A stretch of 64,000 bases of DNA, taken from Deinandra increscens subsp. villosa. Its lineage: Eukaryota; Streptophyta; Magnoliopsida; Asterales; Asteraceae. The notes below the pieces were generated by a model, which saw only the letters and a program-made list of their open reading frames with translations, was not told the DNA's origin and did no database searches. Where the stretch lies: NCBI GenBank assembly GCA_039602395.1, contig JBCNJP010000025.1:99004124-99068123 (forward strand), given 5' to 3'. A program made the position numbers and the translations under genes. Below are positions 49,084 through 61,390 of the stretch, piece by piece (position 1 is the first letter of the stretch; each line of letters begins with the position of its first letter).

Positions 49084-50830
49084 TTAAGTCAACATACAAG
49101 GAAGACGGGTAATAAGCTGAGCAGCTAATCCTTTCTGAATAGCAAAACCTAGACGGGTAAAAACAACATTCATCGACCTAGGGGTCGAAATATTACCATG
49201 TATGACCTTTTGGATGCGACTTAACGTGTCCACAGCCTCCGGGGCAAGGTGACCAAATGTATCACAAACGAATAGAACAAACACATGTTGATTTTTGAGA
49301 CACGCTTTCTCATGCTTGTTCACCTTCCATGCAGTCGCCTTAGAAGCCGCTTGGCCCACCTTGAACGCGTCGGGCCTCGGCCCCGTAAGAGGGGAAACCC
49401 CCGTAAGATCAGCACATGCATGCTTCTCGCTCTTCCACCAAAAAACGAGAATGTCAGCCGGTCTTAGTGTTGAGCGCCCATCCAGGGGAGTCTAACAAAA
49501 AGTTAATCGGGGCTTCATTCTTGTCCGAGATCCCAACCCTCTTGAAAATGTCAAACAGAACATCACGCACCACGTCATGTCGGTACTTGAATCCAGGGAG
49601 CTCCCTACAGTGAACGACATGCTCTCCGAACGACTCTAAACATGCCTTGTGACATACAAAGCATTTCTCATCAGCGGGGAACATGGGGATCATGAGGCGA
49701 TATTTGAAGATTGCCCGATACTCAACCGGCAACATGTGCTATCCCAGCTCGTCAATGGGGAGGGCAAGGAGGAAATCCTAGGCATGCGGTTGTCGAAGGC
49801 ATTCCCAGACGGATTTTTGTTTGTATGTCATCTCAAAAGTAGCTTTCATTTCTTACATAGTTTTACTAAAGAGGGCACTCGCCAAGACATGCTGAGCTTT
49901 GGGTGGGGCGGTGTCCTTGTTAGTGAAACCGCTTAGATCAAAGCCCAGAATTATATCACGGAGATCAGCCATAGCGCACGCATAGTCCGAGTCCATGCCA
50001 CAAACCCCACTCTCCCGTAAGATGTGGTCCTGCAGCTCCTAAGGTTGGGCTCTTGAGGCCACAAAGGCATAAGAGGAGGCCTCGACTGCCGAATAAACCC
50101 CGAGCCCCCATGCCGGATAGGCAAAGAAGCAAGCCGCCATTGGAGGTCCCCAACAAATGACCCCACACACACAACTAAATTCTCGATTGTCGAACGCAGC
50201 TCTTTATCGAAACCGGATGATGCCCCTACCATGTGGGAGTGGGGAAATGTTCTTAAGCCGAATAATAGTTTGACAATACCCATACAAGAGCGAAGCATGA
50301 GAAGCTCACATTGTGGATAACCAAGTTTGAGGAGGAGGCACATTAGATCAGCAACAGTAGTCGCCCTCCTCGAAGCCAACCCTTGTATAAACCCGCTATT
50401 TCTGCTGACAGCTCCCCCAAGGAGCTTCACGTACCCTCATGCTGGGTCTACTAATGTCTGGTGGGAAAAGACCCGGTCGGGACTTCCTGCCATCGCAAGA
50501 TGGCCAAAAGAGCTTCGCCTTCTTAATATTAAGTTCCAGACCCAATGGCTTACCCCTATCCTGAATGATCCCAAGAACCTTAGCGACCTCCTCGAAATCC
50601 CCAATGACCGTGTCATCATCGAAATACCAAGCATAAAGAAGCAATTGACAATTGTCCCTGATTTGATGTGCAAGGGGGTGGAGGACGAGTGCAAACAGAA
50701 TGGGGCCCAATGGGTCGCCCTTGTTGAACCCCGGTAGTGGCCCATATATGATCAGCCCCCAAGTATTACCGGACGAAAAAACCGGAGCAGATGTATGAAG
50801 TGCTTCACTCCATCCAAATCGGGACTAGTG
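49084..50830 (-). pseudogene. RTE-type LINE nested in the CACTA element, frameshifted
   Basis: Minus-strand blocks in order: reverse transcriptase GPILFALVLHPLAHQI and YFDDDTVIGD (canonical YxDD box altered to FDDD), LELNIKKAKLFWPS, the thumb and linker block MLRSCMGIVKLLFGLRT and GDLQWRLASLPIRHGG, a Cys/His block CFVCHKACLESFGEHVVHC followed by ELPGFKYRHDVVRDVLFDIF, and the terminal NQHVFVLFVCDTFGHLAPEA / AIQKGLAAQL end. The blocks lie in at least three frames. The GDPLG box is out of frame with what follows. 5'-truncated: no endonuclease seen. Confidence 0.85.
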
Positions 50831-52140
50831 TCGGAATTCAAATGGCTGGTGGAAAGGATGTTGTTCGCTCAGGGATCTTGGATGAAGAAGATGTTTAATC
50901 TGATGGACATCTTATCGATTAATATCCGGTGTACTTAAATAAAACCGACCGAAATCACATAATTTGACCTAATTTGTGCATTCCTATGTGTTACGTGACG
51001 TATTTATAGTCGTTTTGAGTGGTTCATCTTTGCATTTTTCAAAAAGTTTTGGGACATCTTTGAGAGTGACTTTGTGTAAAGAAGGAGATATTAAACAAAA
51101 AAAAAACTATATTCAAATTGTATAAGAAGGGGATGAAAACTCGTAAAGGGTTAAACTCCACCCACAACTTAGGCCCCGTTTGGTTCACTGAATCTCAAGG
51201 ATTTGAGATGAAATTGGAATTAAAGTGCAACGAAAATCGTGTTTGGTTGGTCAAGGAATTGGAATTCATTCCAATGAATTACATCAAGGTTGAGAAGTAA
51301 ATGAGGCCTTATGTTATGGGGTTTTTTTTTCTTGGGCCACTCCGATTAGGGTTTGTGGTTGCGTTTTTTACTATACATATCGGTCCTTTTAAGGGGGTTT
51401 TCATCCGCTAGGTGTTTGAGATTATACGTATGGGTAGTGCTTATGACTCTTGTTTGATTTGGTCTGGTTGAGGTACGGACTGGAGTCCCATGAGGACGGA
51501 TTCCTAGGATATATGATTATAGGTAGCTTCTGGGTTGCTCTCTCAGCTAGAGTTAGTCTTTTGGGAGCTTATGGCTTTCTACTTGTGTTTGCCTGACTGC
51601 TTATTGGATCCCGACAGGATATATAGTGGCTATTGTTTGTTTTCTATGTTGATGTACTTTGGTTGTTTGATCGAGTTGGAGCCGCTTTGGGGTTAGTTGC
51701 GCATCATGGTTCCGGGAGGACCTTAGGTGGACCCAGGTTATACCCTTAGAAGTTAGTTGATCTTTGTCTTGTTTGTCTGAACTTGGTGGATACTGATTGG
51801 GCTGAACATGTGATTTTAAATTAAACTTGTTAAAACTTATTTAAAATTTAGATTTATATAACCGAGCTATAGATATGCTTTTTATATAGCATTTAAATGT
51901 ATTTAGCTTTGTATACATATACAACATTACTCTTTTTATAAATACCATATATAACTTATATAAGCTATTTGATTTTTTTATAAAGCATATAATATTAGGT
52001 TTTTTGTTTAATAATAAATAGTTTTTATTTTCATATCTCCTCCTTAAGATTAAACCCCACCCAAAAACCAAAAACTTGAACTTCCCTCGTCATTTCCCTC
52101 CCAAAAATTTTCCAAACAATTTCATTCCTTAAATCTCCTA
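50831..52140. other. CACTA interior, unassigned
   Basis: Includes another GCCCCGTTTGGTTCACTGAA end fragment at 51171, which resembles the hAT-like terminus at 35001. Otherwise no recognisable gene. The sequence at 51300-51790 is less AT-rich than its surroundings and may be an older repeat. Confidence 0.3.
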
Positions 52141-53909
52141 GACGTGTGCTCCAAAAACCCATTGATCCCTTCTCATCTATAGAGAGAAACTGTCGTCATC
52201 CCAAGAGAGATAACTGGTAAGAGAATCTCCCTAGTCCAAGGCGAAATACCCACGGTTGTATGCACACAATCTAACCCTAGTGTTGATGGTTGCGGCGGTA
52301 GTCCCGTGATTACCAGTTTACCACTAGTGACTAGTCTATCAGTTTCTTAAGCACCTTCTGATTGATTTAGTCTCGAATCATTGCTTGATTCTTCAAATAT
52401 GCTCCATCTACTGCTGTTTGGTTTCAGTTTCTTACATCACCTCTAGTATTAGTCTTGAATCATTGCTTGATTCTCCAACTATGCTCCCTAATTCTCAGGT
52501 AAAATCGTTATAATATTAACCGATGAATGTTTCTTCAGATTTAATATGGAATTCAAGATACATACGGAACATGAACTTCCTCTTAGTTCTAATTCCAAAT
52601 TGATTTCTTTTAAGGTTCCATATCTTAAATTAGGGTTCTCAAAATCACATTTCTGACAGTTTCCATTCAAGTGTGTGTTTAAATGTGCTTTATTAAAGTG
52701 ATTATTTTGTTTATGATTATGATCAGATGACTAAAGTTAGAGATGCTTGGAATAATTCTCCTTATAATATGATTGAATTTTAGAATAGAATGATAGAGGA
52801 GCTACATTCACAGGGAAAAGCTATAGACGACTTCAAAACCCGTTTGAATAGTTTTACATTGCATCCAAAAATCATTCCATTCATCAGATATGTGCTCATG
52901 ATCTTGGGTATCTACTTATTTTATCCAAATTTATGATCTTCTTGGTTCCTAATCTGTAACATCTTGCATTTGTGTGCAGGATTTTATTATAGCTGATTAG
53001 TAGGTCGTTGAAATTTTATCCATATTATTATTTCATTGGTTAATAATCTAAGAGGTATTGTATTTGTGTGAAGGAATTTATAATGATGAACCAGTTTTTG
53101 CAATTTATTATTTCATTGGTTCATAATATGTGATGTGAAGCATTTTATCTTACATCTGCAGGGTTGTCATTTCTCGGGCATTTAATTGGAGGTTTTAGCA
53201 TAATCCAGTTAAGCGGGTTACAAAGCAATAGGTGATACTAAATAAGAACGCCCCATTGAAGCTCTCATGGTTCTGCATTATAGAGGTGATCTTATACATG
53301 CTAGGTAGAAACAGGTTTTAAAGTACATTTGTACTCATGGTTAACAGAAGTTATCTGAGTAAGTATCTTTAAACAATAGAAGCTTTCAATCATCGTTTTA
53401 ATATGCACACATTGCTTTTTGTTTCTCATTGACATGCTAAAGAACTTTAAGCATAGTTATAATAAACACACCCCTTATAGTTCAGTGATTACCAGTAGTC
53501 TATCAGTTTTTATCAGTTAAATTTAAAATCATGCACTCCACCAGTTTGATTAAATGCTTATGTGAGTTTTTGCCTCCTCTTAAGGTATACTTTTCATTTA
53601 TTTTGTTTTGATTTATATAAACTAGACCTGCATATTAAGTTAAAAGTAAAAACCCTTTATTTTGACAGCATATTAAGTTTTGTTATGTATTTTTTTTTAA
53701 ATTTGGTAGAGATGACAGTTATCCATTTTGATAATGAATACCAGTATGTTACCATTGAGCAATACCACTCTTTGATATTATATATAGCTTTTTGTTATCT
53801 TTTTGTGCTTCTTATATGTTTGACTGACTCACATAAGTTTGATGATTTCCCATTCTTTCTCGTGCTCTAGTAGTAACAATTATGTAAAAAGAAATAAAAA
53901 AGACCCAAA

Positions 53910-54960
53910 TTGATCCAAAGTATGGCTACTCAATTAAATAATTACTTTTGTTATGTTTATAATTCTCATCCTACTGTCGACTTTTCTACCCCTCACAGGA
54001 TGCTTCTTGACGCCTTAGCTGATTACGTTGAATACGAGGCATTGTTACAACTATTTGTCAAAGGCTGGGTTGATATCACCATCATACATTGCTTTGAGAC
54101 GTAAGTTGTTCTGATTTTATTATTTGGCACTATAACAATTTTAGTTATATAATATAAGCTATTAACTTTACCTTCGTTATTTTTGCTTGTTTTAAGGTTA
54201 TTATATGGAGTCTAAGCTTAAGTCCAACACATGCCCTTTCTTTGGTACGAACTCGATCACAAGTGATATGTGCTGAAATAAACCTAAAGAAGTTACAAGT
54301 CACATACTCGATGTATATAGTCTTTATAGTGACAAACAATTTCTTCTTGCGCCATATTTTAACTTGGTGTTATATATTTTTGCTTTTCTATCTATTTTAA
54401 TTAATTTGTCTTTACCTTATCACTATAGTTTTACTTAATTATTCAAAAGTAACCTTCATTTTTTGTAGTTCTCCCTAGTCATTGTTTATTATTTTACTCC
54501 TAAAAAGAAAGAAGTGTTCATATTTCATTCTTTATAGGGCAAAAAGGACAAAAACTCTGATCTTCCTTCGAAAGCAATTCAAGAGGCTTCTGGGGAAATA
54601 AAATTCACATGGAGAATGGTTGAGTTATGTTTTCTATTTCTTAGTCATTTGATTTTCTTGACTTATAACTAATTAATTTGTAACCTTTTGTAGTGTGCAA
54701 CTTTGCAGAGCAAAAACAATACTGAGAATGTGGCTACATGTTAATAAAATTTATGACCGACTTCGTCTTCATCAAGATTTTCCTGAAAATGTAAGAATTT
54801 TATATATGTTCATGTAGTTTCTCTATTAAAATAAGAAACATATATTTTCAAATCTAACTTTTTCCATTCGATTTTTTAGATTTGGCATTTCAGAGACGGT
54901 GTAGACGTTAAGTAAGAGTATATCGACCGCAAACTCAATGTCTTAATCCCGATGCTGTTT
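53910..54960 (+). pseudogene. Ulp1-type cysteine protease-like relic carried by the CACTA element
   Basis: A conserved block WVDITIIHCFE (about 54069-54101) and, further on, exon-like pieces GKKDKNSDLPSKAIQEASGE (about 54539-54604) and ECGYMLIKFMTDFV (about 54724-54765). Plant CACTA and MULE elements often carry Ulp1-family C48 peptidase genes whose C-terminus has a CGYYVMKFM-type block with the catalytic Cys. An in-frame TGA precedes ECGY, so the gene is dead. The catalytic His/Asp pieces are not confidently found. It may have been intron-containing. Confidence 0.6.
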
Positions 54961-56035
54961 AGAAGAGTGTTTGAAAATCAAAGCTAAGTTAGAGATCGCT
55001 ACTTAATAGTTGATGGTTTTTAGAAGATTGTCTTTGAATTTATCAAAATTTTTGATCTGATATTTAGAACTTGTACTGTGGATTGATTTGAATTTCTGGA
55101 AATGTTGGATTGAATATATATTTTGGATTGAATTATATTTGAATTGAAATTCTGGACATTTGTGTAATATTGGTTGTTAAAACTAATTACGTACAGGAAT
55201 GGGTATGTAAAAAAATCAAATTTAATTAAATATTATTAAAAGCACAGAATGGATGTGAAAAAGAATAAAATTTAATTAAATATTATTAAAAGTCACCGCA
55301 TAAAAAACAACTTGCAAACCGCATCAAATGTAATTATTGCTTTTTTAAATTAGTTTTTAAAGTTCTTTATTTGATGCGGTCGACGTTATTTAATGCGGGG
55401 AAGTAAACCGCATAAAAAGATGAAACTATTTTTTGATGCACTAGCTTTTGTTGCGGTCAACAACCGCATCCAAAATCTATTTTGACCGCATCTAAAAGAT
55501 ATATCTGTACTAGTGACGTGTACATAAAAATTAACACAAAATTATGCATTTTAAAAAAATTAATGATTTTTTTTTGTCGATAACTCATGAACCGCTAAAC
55601 CGTTAAAACCAGTCTGTTCAACTGACCCAACCATCCCGCCTTATTCAGTTCGTTAGGTTCGTATTTAACATTTCAACCTAACGAAAGTGAGTAAAACCGA
55701 ACCGTAAACATCCATAAAAGAACGTATTACAATCAAGTTGAGTGGTACACCATGCAATTTTACTTGTATATCACCCACAAAAGAAACAAAACCTGCAGAA
55801 CGTAATCTACGGGCCCTGGCGTACCAAGTACTCCATGCAAGTTTGGTTGTACAGAGTTACGTGAGCCACAAGTAAGCCGGTTATAGTGAGCTGTCCAATT
55901 TAGGCGGTTTACACACACACCTTCAATAACTTTTAGAGAGAGAAAACAAAAACGTCTAGAGAGAGAAAGCGGGGACCACACTCAAACGACGACACAGAAT
56001 GATTGAGTACTGGAGACGATAGCGATCCCGTCGCC

Positions 56036-56042
56036 TATAAAA
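56036..56042 (+). promoter_or_regulatory. TATA box of the S40 gene
   Basis: TATAAAA about 95 nt upstream of the S40 start codon, placing a start site near 56070 and a ~70-nt 5' UTR. Confidence 0.6.
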
Positions 56043-56137
56043 TCCCTCCGTTATCCATCACAATTTCATTTCAAACTCTTCACATCAATCGAATTATAGC
56101 ATAATTATTCATTCCAGCTGAAATCAATCAGTTTCCG

Positions 56138-56539
56138 ATGGCGGAGGAATTTAACGAATCTGATGTGGTATTCACCGGAAGCAATTTCGAAGACGATGAT
56201 GATTACTGCTTAAAATGCTTCGCGGATTCAGATCCGGATGAAATACGAAGATCGAAGAGGAAAAAAATCGAGAAGACTAATTCTAATTTGTCGAATCCGA
56301 AAGCGGTTAGCATACCTGTGGATTTATCGTGGTGCCATTACATGAAGCCGAGTTTATACGAATATGAATACGAAGACGACGGTGGAGAAATGGTGCCGCC
56401 TCACGTGCTGGTGCGGCGGCGATTGGCGGAGAAAATGGCGTTCTCCGTTTGCTCTGGAATCGGAAGGACTTTGAAAGGGAGAGATTTGAGTGAAATGAGG
56501 AATTCCGTTCTTCGGATGACTGGTTTTCTGGAGAGTTGA
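56138..56539 (+). CDS. S40-family senescence regulator (DUF584), single exon
   Basis: 133-aa intronless protein. The family signature is complete at the C-terminus: PPHVLVRRRLAEKMAFSVCS, then GIGRTLKGRDLSEMRNSVLR and MTGFLE. The middle carries a basic cluster RRSKRKK (a likely nuclear signal) and SIPVDLSW; the N-terminus is acidic (FEDDDDY). Length fits short S40 proteins (110-210 aa). The founding barley S40 is induced in leaf senescence, and Arabidopsis members respond to darkness, ABA, SA and pathogens; they are nuclear, with no known enzymatic activity. The ATG at 56138 is the first in the transcript after the TATA box. Which S40 subgroup it belongs to is not settled here. Confidence 0.93.
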   Translation: MAEEFNESDVVFTGSNFEDDDDYCLKCFADSDPDEIRRSKRKKIEKTNSNLSNPKAVSIPVDLSWCHYMKPSLYEYEYEDDGGEMVPPHVLVRRRLAEKMAFSVCSGIGRTLKGRDLSEMRNSVLRMTGFLES

Positions 56540-56999
56540 TGATCGGATCGGAATCGCCATTTTGATCGGTTGAAGAAGAATTCGTTAATTTGACGGAGAT
56601 TTCGTGATTGAATTGTTGAAGAAACAATGTATAATTATTGATTTTCATTTGAAAACAAATGAATTAAAGTTATTAATTAATTAGAATCAACAAACTTATT
56701 TCTCTTTTAAATTAATTATTAATTTACTTATATTTGAATTCCTTTGAACAAAAATAATAAGTATATATATTTATTTAAATTTATATTTAAATTTGTGTGT
56801 ATATATAGTCTATACGTGTACGTGTCTGCTACCTTAACGATGTAAAAAAACATAAATAACTATAATTATTTCTTATGAATCTTATATTTTAATTAATTGA
56901 TATTTATTGATGTGTTTTACTTACAAAAATGTTTGATATTTAAATTATGTAGACTTTGGGTTCAGTGTAAAAATTACTATTAAAAAAATAATTGATATT

Positions 57000-57112
57000 T
57001 AGTAGTAGAATCTAGAATGTATATATATATTATTTAGTAGTAGAATGTATATATATATTATTTAGTAGTAGAATGTATATATATATTATTTAGTAGTAGA
57101 ATGTATATATTT
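57000..57112. repeat. Minisatellite, about four copies of a 28-29-bp unit
   Basis: Tandem copies of TTTAGTAGTAGAATGTATAT plus a short AT stretch downstream of the S40 gene. Pure repeats with very few differences, so young or actively homogenised. Confidence 0.85.
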
Positions 57113-58089
57113 AAATCACAGTGTATTGGTTTAAAAATATCATTATAATACCATACGAAAAATTTAGACATGTGTATCGTTGTAACTATTTTAAGTGTAC
57201 CATTGTAATCGTACAACTTAGTTGCACCATCTAAGTTAACTTAAGGTTGTACATTGTGGTTTCATTGTTGGGGGCATGGTCATTGTTGGGGGCATGGTGA
57301 CAGAAAACGCCCTTATGCGTCTACTACACCACTCCAAAGGATGTTTTCTGGTGGAATCAGGGCTTCTCCATGGGGGGGGGGGGGTGGGTTTGCAGGCTTC
57401 TCCTTTTTTCTTTGCTTTTTTAATTTTTTCACCTATCAAATAAATACACATTTAAAAATAATAATAAGATATCACATTCATACAACCATCAATCACACTA
57501 TCATTAACTCAGTACACAACTTTTAAAATTGAATTTGATCACATCTTGTATGACATGCCTACTCACCGTTATGCCATCACACGACTACATATAACCCAAT
57601 GTACACACCATGGTAAATTCACAAATAATGTTTAAAATTTATATTTGAAAAATATAGAAGTAGTGTAGTCAAATAAAGATAATAAAGTCTTCATGTTATA
57701 GTGTAATTTATTTTAAAAATATCAAAACAACATTAAAAAAAGATTTTAAGAAAACATTATGCGGTAAAATGCTATATCCCATCCAAAGGTTATAGATTTC
57801 AGTCTAAGAAAATTCAAGTTATGATTAGGAAAAATGGATACTAATAATCCTAACTATTGTCTATTGGCAAAAAATAACCCTACCTTTATTTTTGTATGAT
57901 AACAGTCTTATAAATGTACCATGTTTTTTCTAATAATTTTTTTCGTTAAAAAACTAACCCCGTTAGTAAATGCTGACGTGGTTTGTTAAAGTAAATGAAA
58001 GTTAATGTTTGTTCACATTGTGTCATGGTTAGAAAGTAAAGGGTGCAAAATGATTTTTTTTTAAATATTTGGTTTAACCTAAAGGAGGC

Positions 58090-58320
58090 GGCGCCTCCTT
58101 TCTTCCCTCCGATTGCACACCCAACCCAAATCCTCTCCCTCTCTCGATCGTCCCTGCCATCCCCCGCCGCCACCAAACCAGTCACCGGAAGAACAAGTCC
58201 TGGCACCTCCTTTCTTCCTTTCTCACCGATCGCACACCCAACCACACTCCTCTCCTTCTCTCGATCGTCCCTGCCATCCCTCGTCGCCACCGAACCAGTC
58301 ACCGGAAGAACAAGTTCCGA
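58090..58320. repeat. Two direct 117-bp copies in the MULE interior
   Basis: Units share CTCGATCGTCCCTGCCATCC and CAGTCACCGGAAGAACAAGT. The spacing is 117 bp, a multiple of three, so the open frames on both strands run through both units. Whether either strand is ever translated is unknown. Confidence 0.75.
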
Positions 58321-58535
58321 CGACCTCCTGTGTTTATCTCCATCGAGTTTTAAATTTGTGTTGTGTTGAAGCTCCAAAAGGTACGTTTTCATGGTTGTGT
58401 ATCGAGATTTTGAAAGGTATCCCGGGTTTCATGCTAGATTCTTGTTAAATCTGAGTTTGGAGGTGTTACTTGGACCGATTTTAAGAAACCCTAAGTTTTA
58501 GGTTTTGACGGTGGTTCGATTTGACTGTTCACGAC

Positions 58536-58760
58536 TTAGAATTGAAGGTGGAAAGGGATGGTGGTGGTGGTGGTGTAGGGTTTCGATGGTGGTGGTTGTA
58601 GGTGATGTATCAGGTTTTCATGGTGGTGGTGGTGTCGGGTTTTGATGGTGGTGGTGGTTGCAGATGATGTCGGGTTTGGATGGTGGTGGTGGAATGGTGG
58701 TGGTTGCACCGTTGCAGGGTGGTGGTTACAGGGTGGGTGGAGGGTGTTGGTGGTGGGTAT
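58536..58760. repeat. GGTGGTGGTG-rich low-complexity tract
   Basis: Imperfect GGT/GGTGGTT repeats with ATGGTGGTGG phrases. The ORF on the minus strand (His/Pro-rich) is a by-product and is not called as a gene. Confidence 0.7.
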
Positions 58761-59046
58761 CCCCCAAATAAATAAAAAAACAAATACTTGAATAATAAAA
58801 TACCAAAATGACAAAATAAACCTTTAGGTTTAGAAGTTCACAATTTACCCCTCAAAATGCTGACTAGGATGCCATGTCACATGCCACGCCAGTATTTACT
58901 AACGGGGTTAGTTTATTAACGGAAAAGATTATTAGAAAAAACATGATACATTTATAAGAATGTTCTCGTACAAAAATGAATGTAAGATTATTTTTTGCCA
59001 ATAGGTAATAGTTAGGATTATTGATATTCATTTTTCCTTATGATTA

Positions 59047-60918
59047 TTATTTTTATAGAAATATTGGTTATTTAAAACAAAATTAATAAGAAAAGTCATT
59101 TGTAGCAATTCGGGTTTTTAGCTTATTGGTAAGAGACAATGATATCTTTTGATAGTTACGTAGATTCAAAACTTAAAAATAATGTAATTTAAGAAAATGT
59201 GATGTATATTAGTCGTGAAAAAAAGTCATATAACCCAATTTTACAATTTCAAAGTATTTTTTATGATTTAAATTATTAAATATGAACGAATTCTGATACT
59301 TGATTATCTGTAATTATTATATAAAACTCGAGAAGACGACGAATCGCTTTGCAAACTTATTCAATCCTTATCATACAACCAATATCAGTTAAATGTATCA
59401 ATTTACACGTTTATTTTGGTATTTATTTTATGCATTTATTTGCTAGATGTCACATTTTGAGAATTTAACAATACCTTTTTATTTAAATAACACATATACT
59501 AAACAAATGATGGGTCTACAAGTTGTATGTCAGACTAGTTTTTCACCAGCTGTGACGTTTCCTACCTGATAGGTATTGCATGATGCATCATGGTGTGGTG
59601 CATGTAATGTCTTTGTCAGTGATACCAATGTTGTCGTTCGATAAAAAACATATATTAGGTTAGAACCCATGTATTACATGGTGTTGAATAAATAATAATT
59701 AATATGAAAGATACGATATTGTATATATGCAAGATTGTGTCTCTTATATGTTGCATAAACTATTTGTGAACATAAGAAATAACGAGTATTTAAACATAAA
59801 AAATAAAAAATAACTGATTTAAGCAATATAAAATTATATATTAAGATAAGACATAATTAAAATTTTATTTTAATTTATTAAGTTTAAATAAATATTAAAA
59901 TAAGAATATTTATATTTATTATATAATATAACTATTTAAAATTATTAGTATTTAATAGATAAAAATGTTGGTATTTAATATGAGAAAGATACGGGAAAAA
60001 TGAGATGAAAATAATGTTAGAATAACACGTGATAACAATTGTAATAATCTATCTATACTATATAATAAATACATAGTTTTTAATGTCTAGGTGGCACAAT
60101 TTAAGGTGTGCCACGTAGGATTAGCTTATGTGTCATTTTTATAGATTTTTGAATTAATAAATATTACATTGTAGTTTACAATAAATGTTACATTTCTTAT
60201 AATCTTATAATCTATTCAATTATAAAAAAAATCCTTTCATTACTATTATTAAACATATTTGTTTATATAATAATAACTGTGATTCATCAATTTCAATCAT
60301 TTTCATTTAAAATTGGGATGAAGATGAGTTAGAGATTGTATTTCGATTAATTGCTCTTATAGTACAGTCTCGAGTACATACGAGAATTAACTCCTATATA
60401 TATATATTTCAATAATCTGATGCTATCGACTCTATATCAATGTGACACATATGTGGAAAAGTTATAGGGCATGCTGTAATCATTTAGCCCCTTTAATGAT
60501 TAGTCTATTTATACTTATTTTTTTTATAACTGAAACAATGATAAAGTTTAAGCTAAGCGTAATGCTGTGCACGAGTTCTCGGTCGAATATTTTAACATGG
60601 CGTCCTGAATTGGGGTGCTATCATTCTCATGGCATATATATGTACGATATCTCAAGTTAAAACAAAAACTAAAAGTCAATAATATTGACTTGAACATGAT
60701 CATTTTTGGTAAGAGGTGTTAAAATTGGAAGCTAAGATAAACGCGTGGAACTCTGAGGTTTATTCCCCAATAAGCCAATTTTATATTTAAGATTGTAACT
60801 TGTGGTATTGTCTAAGAGTATTCTAGTAGAACTTCGACTCATTTTTTTTCTTTCAATATATCTTAAGAACAATCTATAGTCATTAATCTTTTCTAGTTTT
60901 GGTTAATTATTGTTGGGG
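59047..60918. other. AT-rich intergenic region with Helitron-like end motifs
   Basis: No gene. A TCTATCTATACTATATAATA-type 5' end at about 60049 and a palindromic ACCCATGTATTACATGG near 59667 resemble Helitron termini (see findings). Confidence 0.35.
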
Positions 60919-61223
60919 AGTACAAACAGTGGCGGATTCAGGAAAGAATATCACGGGTAGCGGGGCCTAACGGGGGTTTGGGGGCAGCGCCCCCGGAAAA
61001 AAATTTAGGTAATTAACGGGCTTTTAAGCATATTTTTAAGGGGCTTTTGATCATATTTTTAAGTAAAAGCCATAAAATTTCTTCCAGGGGTCGCGAAAAA
61101 TTCGTTTCAGGGGTCGCGAAAAACCGAAAACCTATAAAAAAAAAATTGCACGTCGGGATAAAAGTTCAGGGGCAGCCGGGCGCTACCCCTGGGCTCCTTA
61201 GTGGATCCGCCACTGAGTACAAA
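60919..61223. mobile_element. hAT MITE (60927-61215) with 8-bp TSD
   Basis: Ends CAGTGGCGGATTCAGG and inverted CAGTGGCGGATCCACT, flanked by the 8-bp duplication AGTACAAA at 60919-60926 and 61216-61223. 289 bp, no coding. This is a classic small plant hAT MITE. Confidence 0.92.
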
Positions 61224-61390
61224 TGATTTTTAGCCCATTTTATTTCTTCTACATGTTACATTTATTTAGCCAATTTACCTTGAATCTTAAAATAATTCTT
61301 TTTTTTAACGGCTAATTTTTATTTTTATATCAATTTTTATCATACTAAGGTTTGAATATTGGTCTCTTCTAAAGAAGTTTTGCCTTCAAT

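Larger units (their letters stand above)
48750..55518. mobile_element. CACTA (En/Spm) transposon, 48753-55515, 3-bp TSD
   Basis: The terminal inverted repeat starts CACTAGTACA at 48753 and ends TGTACTAGTG at 55515, flanked by the 3-bp duplication ACG (48750-48752 and 55516-55518). Both sub-ends are studded with CCGCAT/ATGCGG motifs in both orientations, as expected for transposase-binding sub-terminal repeats. Length 6763 bp. No TNP2-type transposase frame survives. It contains a Ulp1-like relic (53910-54960) and a nested RTE LINE (49084-50830). Confidence 0.88.
57819..59046. mobile_element. Mutator-like element (57828-59037), 9-bp TSD, with GC-rich cargo (Pack-MULE-like)
   Basis: Long terminal inverted repeats (about 150 bp) start GGAAAAATGGATACTAATAA on the left, mirrored on the right, and share ATTGGCAAAAAATAA and AACTAACCCCGTTAGTAAAT. 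A perfect 9-bp duplication TTATGATTA lies at 57819-57827 and 59038-59046. Length 1210 bp. The interior is GC-rich and has two 117-bp direct copies (about 58090-58320), then GGTGGT-rich DNA at 58555-58760. No transposase. The GC contrast suggests captured host sequence. Confidence 0.88.

Noticed and set aside
58536..58814. His/Pro/Thr-rich 92-codon minus ORF
   Set aside because: Product of a GGT-rich simple repeat inside a MULE.
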